DNA of 64,000 nucleotides from Pseudevernia furfuracea (Eukaryota > Ascomycota > Lecanoromycetes > Lecanorales > Parmeliaceae). The notes beneath the pieces were generated by a model that was not told the origin of the DNA, searched no databases, and saw only the letters and a program-made list of their open reading frames with translations. The stretch's first letter is position 1, and every line of letters begins with the position of its first letter. This document shows positions 56,188-64,000 of the stretch, one piece after another. The stretch spans positions 248,001 through 312,000 of the forward strand of contig JAIUPT010000033.1 of the NCBI GenBank assembly GCA_022315425.1, read 5' to 3'. A program made the translations under genes and the position numbers.

Positions 56188-58619
56188 ATGGACCCACTCT
56201 CGATTACTGCCAGTGCTCTTGCCTTCGTTGGAGCATGCCGAAAACTTGTTCGCGGCTTCAGATTTTTAAAAGACTTATCGCGCGCTCCGGAAGACATCTT
56301 GGCTTTGATCGACGAGCTCAATGACTTGCAAAACACTCTGACGGCGATTGGCCTGGTGACGCGAAAACATCGGGATGAAATCGTCGGAGTTCTTCTGGCC
56401 CCTCTTTTCCAAAAGGTCGACCATGTTATCGGAGAATTATGCGGCATCTGTGGGGTATGTCCTAAGAGACTCAAAGAAGCGGAGGACGATGCGTATACGG
56501 ATCAACTCAATTTTCAACTACTGACTCGATTCAAATGGACGCGCGAAAAGGGACGAGTGGGCGAATTGCGGGAACGGTTGAAAGTGGTTCGTCTGGATTT
56601 TGCCAACTCATTGGCTACGGTCTCACTGTAAGTACTAAACAAGTTCCATTCCGCCCCGCTCCATGCCTAGACTACCTAGACTCTTGGCTGCATTCGCCAC
56701 AATTCCGACTTACTTCCTTAAACTTCTTCTCTTCTACAGGTGCCTGATACAACTTTCTACAGGCTCGATATTTCATATATGACATCCGAACTCAAATCTC
56801 TATCTATCGCTACAGACGCTTTGAACAGTCGTCAAGCGCACGATCAGTCCCTCTCACCTAGTCCACCCGAATACGAAGTCGACGACCCCAGTAACATGCC
56901 AATCGCAACTCTGCCTTTTCCTAAGGGGACTGACCTCGAGTCCCAAGGACAACCACCTTATAACGCCTCTCGGGAAAAGCCGGATTCACCATCCCTCGCG
57001 ACGAGATTCAACGCTAGTTCGAGTCACTGTAAGCCAGGGTGTAGCTGTGCGTGTCACAGGCAATATCGCTTCAAGAGCCCACGTCTCTTCCACAATGCCG
57101 TTGGCTCTCTCCTAATCAAATCAAGTGGATTTTATGGCATGACCCAGCCCTGCAACGAGTTTTCTTGCCATCGAAATCCGTTAACCAGCATGCAAGTATC
57201 ATATCGATTTCCCGAATGGTTTCTGAATCGTATGATATCTTCGGTAATCGTCTCGAATCGACTCTGCGGGCCACAATTGTCACTGGTGACTCCAAGAGTA
57301 GTTCCAAACACCTCAGATATCATGTTCCATGCTTTTGCAGGCAACATAGATGGCATTGCACGGCTTTTCGAACGAGGTCTCGCATCGCCTTTTGACATCA
57401 CTGATAATTTCGGCTACACGGCACTCCATGTAAGCAACACTGTGCGCAACATTAGAGAGAATCTGAGTTCTAACATGAGAATTAGTATGCCGTAGATAAA
57501 GGTCATGTTGATCTGTGTCGATTTTTGCTGAATGCCGGCGCACGCCCCGACATCCCGGACCTTGATGAAAAGTAAGATCTCTGTATCCATAAAACAGGAA
57601 CAAGCTAAACTTTAAAAAGCACCGTCACAGACATAGCGTGGAACAAGATCTGTTCGAATAAGATCGCGCATGGAGAAGTGAATGCTTTGGAAGAGATGTT
57701 TAAGAAAGATCAATGGTTTGAGGGACGGCAGTTTTCCGTCGTACACAAGATCGTTCTTGACTTGTTGCCGACATCACGAAGCCTAGAGCAAGAGCTATCT
57801 GCGTCGACGAGCAACATTGATCTCGCAGACTCTGAAAGAAGAACTCCCTTGTCTTGGGCAGCAGAGCGTGGCAACGCCTTGGCTGTGAAAACGCTACTTC
57901 GATACGGGGCGAGTCTCTCAAGCAAGACTATTACCAGCATGACACCACTACACTATGCAGCCAAAGCTCCGGATTCGGCCTGCCTCAGAATCTTGCTCGA
58001 CAACGGTGCATCCGTAACTGCCAAGAACAAATGGAATCAAAGCCCTCTCAACATCGCTTCCTTTTTCCAAGACGACTCATCATTTATTGCACCTCTCCTC
58101 GATCACGGTGCTGATATCAATGAAAAAGACTGCTATAGCTCAACTGCCCTGAGCTGCGCGACATTTATGAACAACATCAACACTGCGCGGTACTTGATCT
58201 CACGTGGAGCTGATATCAACAGCCAGGACAGCTTAGGCATAACGGTATTGAACGAGAGCATCGAGAACAATTGCCACGACTGCATTTCTCTGATGTTAGA
58301 CAGCGGTGCAGACCTTTCCATAGCGGACCGATCCGGGGAGACGGCGTTGCATCTTATCGCTCGTCGTGCTGATCTTCAGACTCTTCGCATCTTTCAAGGC
58401 GCAGATCTGGAGGGCATAGTTCCGGACGCGAGGACCAACGCTGGCTTGACTGCTCGTGACGTATTTGCGCAAAGAGTGGATGTCAGTGCGGATGTTGAAA
58501 AGGCTTTCCAGAACCTGATGGGGATATTGGACCCGAAGAGTACCTGTGTGGCATTCTTCGATGCCGTGGAAAAATTGCCTACCGTCGAGGTCACGGTCAC
58601 GGAGGTGATGGTTCAGTAG
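56188..58619 (+). CDS. Ankyrin-repeat protein with fungal signalling-type N-terminal domain
   Basis: Four exons, 56188-56627, 56763-57429, 57486-57571 and 57620-58619, join in frame to 730 residues. The third acceptor (TTTAAAAAG) was chosen because only it keeps phase. Residues 1-150 begin MDPLSITASALAF, the usual start of the helical N-terminal domain of fungal STAND/NLR-like proteins. Residues 150-290 hold a linker with a CKPGCSCACH cysteine cluster and a conserved RLFHNAVGSLLIKSSG segment. From about residue 350 come ankyrin repeats (FGYTALHYAVDKGHVDLCRF, SERRTPLSWAAERGN, MTPLHYAAKAPD, DCYSSTALSCATF, SGETALHLIARRADL), about 8-9 in all. There is no NACHT or NB-ARC NTPase between them. It is probably a cytosolic scaffold; a role in non-self recognition is only suggested by the N-terminus. 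Confidence 0.85.
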
Positions 58620-58884
58620 AGTGATGCTTTCAGACGCCTTTGGTTATCCTCTGCAGCTCCTAGCAACTTTCTCTCATTTGATCTTCCGCGTTTGGCTCAC
58701 GGAGAAGTTGGATCTGCACAATGAAGAGAGGAAGTTAGTAGTTGGCTAAATAAGAGAAGTTTCGAATGCGAGGGAGAAGAGGCGAAACTTGGAGTTTCTG
58801 AATTGGGATATCCAGGGTGGTAGAGCGTTGGACGAGATTCTGGTGTTAGTGCCCTTAATTCGCACGTGACAAAAACGACAAAAT
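58620..58884. other. Short intergenic
   Basis: 3' flank of the ankyrin gene; nothing recognised. Confidence 0.5.
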
Positions 58885-59255
58885 ATGAGGCTATACAGAA
58901 CTCGTAGATAGTTGATTGGGCCGTCCAACGCCAGGATTCTGAGCCAAAAGAGGCCTGATCAGACGTGTTCTCGTACCCCAGCGCTAGAAAACTCCTATGC
59001 TTATAGAAGCACAGACCTGAAGTAAAAAACGAAGCTATATACATATAAAACAGGCGTAAGCGGGCGAGACGAAAGAATGCTATTGCTCTGAAAGAGATCA
59101 ATTTGAATAAAGAGTCAAACGCTGGTGGAATGCAGCTACTTATGCTGCTCCCAAATGAGACCTATCCCCTGCCAAGGACACGTCTACCAAATACATGAAT
59201 AGCATCAAAACCCGCCATACGATATGCGATGTTAAGGCCCACTAACCCCCTGTCA
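58885..59255 (+). repeat. Dispersed repeat, copy 2
   Basis: Same-orientation relative of 13470-13875. The same landmarks occur in order (ATGAGGCTATACAGAACTCG, TCCAACGCCAGG, CCCCAGCGCTAGAAAACTCC, ATGCTTAT, GATATGCGAT, CACTAACCCCC). Divergence is high, so the copies are old or RIP-mutated. Confidence 0.65.
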
Positions 59256-59919
59256 AGCAGGGCCGAATGGGGCTGGCAGTGAGGTGATGAGGCAGAGAAC
59301 GAGTGATAGAGTATAATTCAGCCCATAAAGCAGTTCAGAGAGTTAGTGCCGTCGAGTAGAGCCGTGAGCAAGCCAAGAACCCCTAACCCACCCCACCTCA
59401 GCCTCAGCCTTGGTGGGGTGTGAAGCCAGGCCGATTCCGGGGGCAAAGCCGAGGCTCTAGACCCCCATTGCTGCCCGGTAACCCTTTCAGTCTGCAGCCA
59501 AGACTGCAGCCAAGACTGGTGAGACTGAAAGCCTTCATTCATTCGCTGATCAGCCTGACCCAGCGGAATCAACGTCGCTTCTGATCACCCATTTCACGGA
59601 TAACAACTACGACGGAAGCATCTACCCACGGCCTTCTCCAAAACGGCTGTCATGTATGTCCAATTTGCAGGGATCAGATCCCCGTACAGTACAACAGGAA
59701 AATTGTGGAGAGGACCAGCCAGAAATAGGTAGCGATGTGACCCCCATCACGATGAGGCTCAGCTTGGGCACGTGTGGGAGAGGTCCTCATATCTGTTCAT
59801 GGAGTCCCTGAAAAATGCGCTCAATTATAATTCCGAATATTGGACCACAGTCAAGGCATATGCCTTTTCTAGTCTATATCCTCGCTTCCATTGGGTTCGG
59901 ACTCGTCGAGCAAACTTAG
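59256..59919. other. Intergenic before the CorA-type gene
   Basis: GC-rich DNA at 59380-59480 and a direct repeat of CTGCAGCCAAGA at 59494-59516. No gene seen. Confidence 0.45.
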
Positions 59920-62900
59920 ATGGCCTCCGCATTACTGAGTCCCTCTGTTTCGAGACCTAGTTCCCCGCGCAATGAAGTGCCGCCGGACTTAGTAAGTCCA
60001 GATGATGGTTATGACTACAACAAAATCGACACAGACCCCGCTGGAAAGGCTACCAAACCGAGGGACCCTCCATCGCCTGTTGCTGCGCCTGAGGCTCCAC
60101 AGGAAATTGTTGCAACTGCAAGTTATGAAGATCAAGACACGGAAACTCTACCGTATATCTACCAACGACAGCAAGGCGGTTGGAATGCCAAGGTTCCCGA
60201 CCTTGAAACCAGCAAAAGCAATGAAGCGGTACCGAACAATGGCGTCACCACGCATCACCCACAGACTCAACGCACAAGTAGATCATCCCATAGGAGCAAG
60301 CATTCGGGTCAGCCCAAGCGACTGATGCTACGATGGACCATGGATCGCCATCTAGAGAATCGAACCCTATTAGTGCATGACGCTAAGGAGGACTACCAGC
60401 TTCAAGATCCCGATTTGCAAAAACGTGTCTATTGGAAGTAAGATAGGCCTCTTGCAAGCTTCGCCTTGACTAAAAAATGACAGGCATTGTGAATATCAAA
60501 ACCTGAGTATCGACAAGCTACAGGTTCGTCGTTAACAGCTTGCTTATTGACTTCTTCGTAGTAATGTACCTAGCTAAGTAAGTGAAGGAAGCAATCAAGG
60601 AGTGTGAAAACCAGATTTTATCAAAAGACGAAGTTGATCTTACCCGCCGGCTGTTGAAGAGACTGCGAACGGTTGCAGAAAGAACCTTCGCCGGCGGTAG
60701 ATACCTGACGCCATTGGCTTTACGCTACGATAATCAGGATGTCTCCAGGTACACAGTTGATAAAACCTGCATTTTCTTTAGTTTCCCCTACCTCGCTATG
60801 GCAACTTCAGACTTCAGGAAGCATTTCTCTAAAGGACATCATGAGCATCCAGCTCGTACACTTTTGCAGTCCCACTACCGTCTGAACAACACCACCGACC
60901 AAGACAAGTTTCAGTGCGTTAGGTTGCTGAAAGGCCAGGAGGTAATATCCTGTCTAAACATTCCAGATGGAGGCGAAAAGAGCAGTCTGTTGGGCAAGAA
61001 GACACCGCAGCTGCTGCTGTATGTACCTCAATTTTGGGGTATGATCGTTGGACTAGGTATGGTTTTCCGCAAGAAACAAGATCAGCTCTTGAACATGGCT
61101 AAGCTATCAGACACCATGATCACGAGTGGTCCGCTCAACGATCGATCTCTTCTAGGTTCCGCAATCAAAATCGAGGACCGTAAGCCACCGCATACCGGGA
61201 ACCAATTGTCTCTTGTTCGCATACTTTTCTACTGCCAAAGCCGTCTCGAAGACCTGATGTATCCTATCAGCCAGTGCAACTCCTGGTTTGTAAGCTTCTA
61301 CTTTTTCATACTGGTAACCGTCTATATCGCGGCTGAACAGGTCAGGGACTACTCAACAAGAAGCAGCAAATTCTCGAGTTCCTCAGGAACGAAGAGGGAA
61401 CAGCGAAGTCTGATCACAATTTCAAGGACAGCATAACAGACCAGGGTAATCGGGAGCCACCTCAAAAAGAGAATCTCACGTCAAAGGACAAGGGTGAAGT
61501 GAATCTGGCCGATAAGTCAAAGTCAAGAGACCTGGGCAAGGCCAGTCCAGTCGATACAGAGAAGAAAAACCCGAAAGCCAAGGGGATATCGACATCAGGT
61601 GATAAAGCGCAAGTGAAGTCAGTCAGATACAAGTTTTGGCTCGAAGATGATCGTCCAGTGCCCCTCGCTATCGACATCAACAATTGGGCGTTAGTGCTTC
61701 GCAATGAACGAGATAAGGAAGTGCTAAACATATGGATGCGAAAGGACGTTCCATCAGTCACAGTGCAGTTACCCGTTGATCACATCTCAGGTCGACAACC
61801 GAGCTTTGGACAATCTGAGCGGGGAGCGTCTAGCGTTCCACTTGTGACTAGACCTTTTCTGGAGTGGCCGATTGTAGACGAGTTTGGTGAATTAGATCCT
61901 CTGGACCTTGACGATCGATGCCAAAGATTCCTCCGGGCGTTCGTTTTAGATCTTCCAGTGCCCGTCGTTATGAGTAAGGGGGAGCGAGCAAGGCGACCCA
62001 AACAAGCCAGTGCACAGCGGGTCGCAACCAAGGCAAATGTTCGGATAGTCGGCAAGACGTTTGCCGAAGTACGAAACAAGATAGAGGCAAACGGAAACAA
62101 CCCTCTTGCCATTGAGATTTGTGAAAAGTTCAAGGGACTACTCGGGCTTTTTCTCCCTGCTCGATATGGTATCGATTCCGATTCCGATCCGATACAACTG
62201 TATTGGGGGGCGGTCTACGTAATTATCGTATGAGTACTACTTAAGAATTTAGAGAACACACTGACGATACCCGGCGTGCAGGTCGCTGCGAGAAACGTTT
62301 CTAAGAATTCGGGATTTCGCGGCTTCTCCTCAGCTTTGACTAGAATTACAGCCGACGCAGTTCGCCTTCACCAAGGCGTCTACTGCTCGGAGTACAAGCA
62401 ATTTCCGGTTCCTGGGGTGTGGCGTGAAGAAGATACTATTGCTGAAAGCGCTGTCTTACTTTCCGCAATGATTGAGGCACTCGGGGCCATATTTCGCATC
62501 CTAGTTGAGAGCGTTCGGTTCATTGACTCTAACCCTAAAATGGATGAGGCTTCTATGATGGAACCTTCATCAGTAGTCTCTCAGCACGCCAAAGAAGCAT
62601 CCAAATTTCTCAGAGTAGCTAGAGACCAACTCATCAGAAAAGCTGATGGAAAAGACAAGAATGACACGACTGGTCCCGTCCTCACACCCGAGGCGATCAC
62701 GATAACTCTTATGCGCAGACTTGTCTCCGGCGTCTATGGTAATGGAACGATTGATATCATCAATCTTTATGAAGAGTGCTTGGAGCATCTGGTACTCTAT
62801 CGCTTTCGATACAGGTCAATTTGCTTAAGCTAACGTGAATCTCTAGGCTCTAAAAGTGAAATACGAAGCGAGTAGACGACTACTGCAGAAAATCAACGAG

Positions 62901-63425
62901 TTCAAGGAGGAAATTGCAATAGTCTACAATGTTCTCAAACAGCAAGACAAAGTCTTGGCGAAGCTTCGCTTAGCACTCGATCCTAAAGAATTCAGAACAC
63001 CAAGCATCACTCGAAGATTGAGATTTGAGTATGAATGCAAGGATATCGATGAAATCGTACAATTAATACGGGGGCAGCAACAAAGCTGCGCTGAACTGGC
63101 GGACAGAGCCAAGTTTCTTGCGATCCAGAATGTTGAATTGGTGGAAACACTTCAGGACGACAACAGCAAAGCAATCTTCATATTCACTATGGTGACGGTG
63201 CTTTTCCTTCCTTCGTCTTTCGTGGCCGGCTTTTTCGGTATGAATGTTGCCGGTATAACCAACACGACAAGCACGGTGTCGCACTTCTGGGAGATTGCCT
63301 TGCCTTTGACTTTGGGTCTTATCATCCTTTGTAGTGTTGCAATTGGAGTGAAGGGCGAAGATATCTATTTCGCTTTTACTCGGATTTGGCGACATATCAA
63401 GAGGATTCCACCAACAGGGCAGTAG
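59920..63425 (+). CDS. Large CorA-type Mg2+ transporter-like protein
   Basis: A multi-exon plus-strand gene giving about 1,030 residues. Clear exons: 59920 to about 60439; about 60583-61289; 61346-62218; 62282 to about 62798; and 62847-63425. A small exon near 60487-60527 (HCEYQNLSIDKLQ) is likely. The boundaries around 60440-60583 and at 62800-62846 are not fixed. Residues 1-150 are polar and low-complexity. The middle holds a soluble region (LALRYDNQDVSRYTVDKTCIF; LLLYVPQFWGMIVG). The C-terminus has long helices and two membrane spans: FIFTMVTVLFLPSSFVAGFFGMN, with the GMN signature of the CorA channel, and WEIALPLTLGLIILCSVAI. Fungi carry many such large CorA-like proteins with unknown cytosolic parts, so transport of Mg2+ is likely but not certain. 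It appears intact. Confidence 0.85.
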
Positions 63426-63826
63426 TACGAGAGGATAAAGCGCAGAAGTTGTCACGAGTCGTGTGTGAAATATGAATAGTTTGATGACTATAATGCTGTG
63501 AGGCATCACGTGATTTTTCCTCACCACGTTCTTCCCTGTGAAGCCGTAATGTAGTTCGCGTCACGCCAGACGGTGCTGACTCCTCACACATCTTTCTCTA
63601 AAATCTCTACAATCCCGTCGCAAGACTGAGAAATCCGTAGCAGTACCGATAAAGCTAGCTAATTACACACATAGTCGTTCTTTCCATCTTTGTAACACGA
63701 TAAATCTTTAAGGTAGTCACGATTTCCATCTTTGATCTTGCCTTGAGCACCCCGATCGCTGTCTTCTCTCCGTCCAACAAAGACCTACACTAATTCCAAC
63801 GTAGCTTGGGTGTCATAATCAATGAT
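63426..63826. other. Intergenic between convergent genes
   Basis: No gene or repeat recognised. Confidence 0.5.
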
Positions 63827-64000
63827 CAAGAATGCTCAGTATCTGAACTCGTCTCGACCTTTTCTCGCAGCTCTTCAAGTCTGAGGCAAGTCAATAATGA
63901 TTTGATGATGAGGCAAGAGGGGCCTACCTAAGGAAGACTTGAGCATGATAGTCTTTGAGCAACTCTAACAGATACGGTTTCCAGCCAGTCTTCTCCGGGT
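63827..64000 (-). CDS. 3' end of an unidentified gene (partial)
   Basis: Minus strand, cut by the window edge. Two exons are visible: 63928 to beyond 64000, and 63827-63881, joined by a GTAGGC..CAG intron in frame. The visible C-terminus reads KTGWKPYLLELLKDYH and QVFLRLEELREKVETSSD before the stop. It is a helical, charged end. I cannot name the family from about 40 residues. Confidence 0.55.

Noticed and set aside
1..64000. CRISPR array, bacterial operons, rRNA genes or telomeric repeats
   Set aside because: No regularly spaced repeats, Shine-Dalgarno-led gene strings, rRNA motifs or TTAGGG arrays were seen; the window is fungal nuclear DNA.

Overview
The window is nuclear DNA of a filamentous ascomycete (Pezizomycotina). 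Genes carry short GT..AG introns of about 50-100 bp, intergenic DNA is long, and the families are typical of moulds (fimbrin, GRASP/Grh1, Sub1/PC4, fungal FAS subunits, FunK1 and UstYa remnants, C2H2 and Zn2Cys6 fingers). AT-rich blocks with C-to-T style decay suggest RIP. I cannot name a genus; a leotiomycete-like fungus would fit, but that is a guess.

Layout. 0-4 kb: the 3' part of a damaged lectin-like membrane protein gene and an intact fimbrin gene. 4-18.7 kb: gene-poor, with a decayed FunK1 kinase, a DHA1-type MFS exporter, a small secreted cysteine-rich protein, a small zinc-finger gene, repeats and an AT-rich block. 18.8-39.4 kb: a candidate biosynthetic cluster with a citrate synthase lacking a targeting sequence, a dedicated fungal type I FAS (alpha and beta subunits), and a CmcJ/NvfI-type oxygenase between the two FAS genes, mixed with damaged genes (EF-1alpha-like GTPase fragment, truncated UstYa/DUF3328 gene, an unknown broken gene). 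39.4-44.3 kb: AT-rich DNA holding a 1.06-kb inverted-repeat element, a decayed TFIIB-like gene and a P450 C-terminal fragment. 44.6-50.2 kb: intact housekeeping genes (GRASP, Sub1/PC4, SDR, a helix-hairpin-helix protein). 50.8-64 kb: a probably broken Zn2Cys6 regulator, a sugar transporter, an ankyrin-repeat protein, a large CorA-type transporter and the 3' end of one more gene.

How the genes fit together. A dedicated FAS pair with an extra citrate synthase is the known signature of alkylcitrate pathways (for example the sporothriolide/oryzine type): the FAS would make a medium-chain acyl-CoA and the synthase would condense it with oxaloacetate. The oxygenase would tailor the product and the MFS protein could export it. 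No 2-methylcitrate dehydratase or decarboxylase gene is visible, so this would be a minimal or partly eroded version. GGATT/AATCC-rich repeats lie in the promoters of the citrate synthase, FAS alpha/oxygenase and FAS beta genes. Intron boundaries were placed by eye from reading frame, splice consensus and family conservation.
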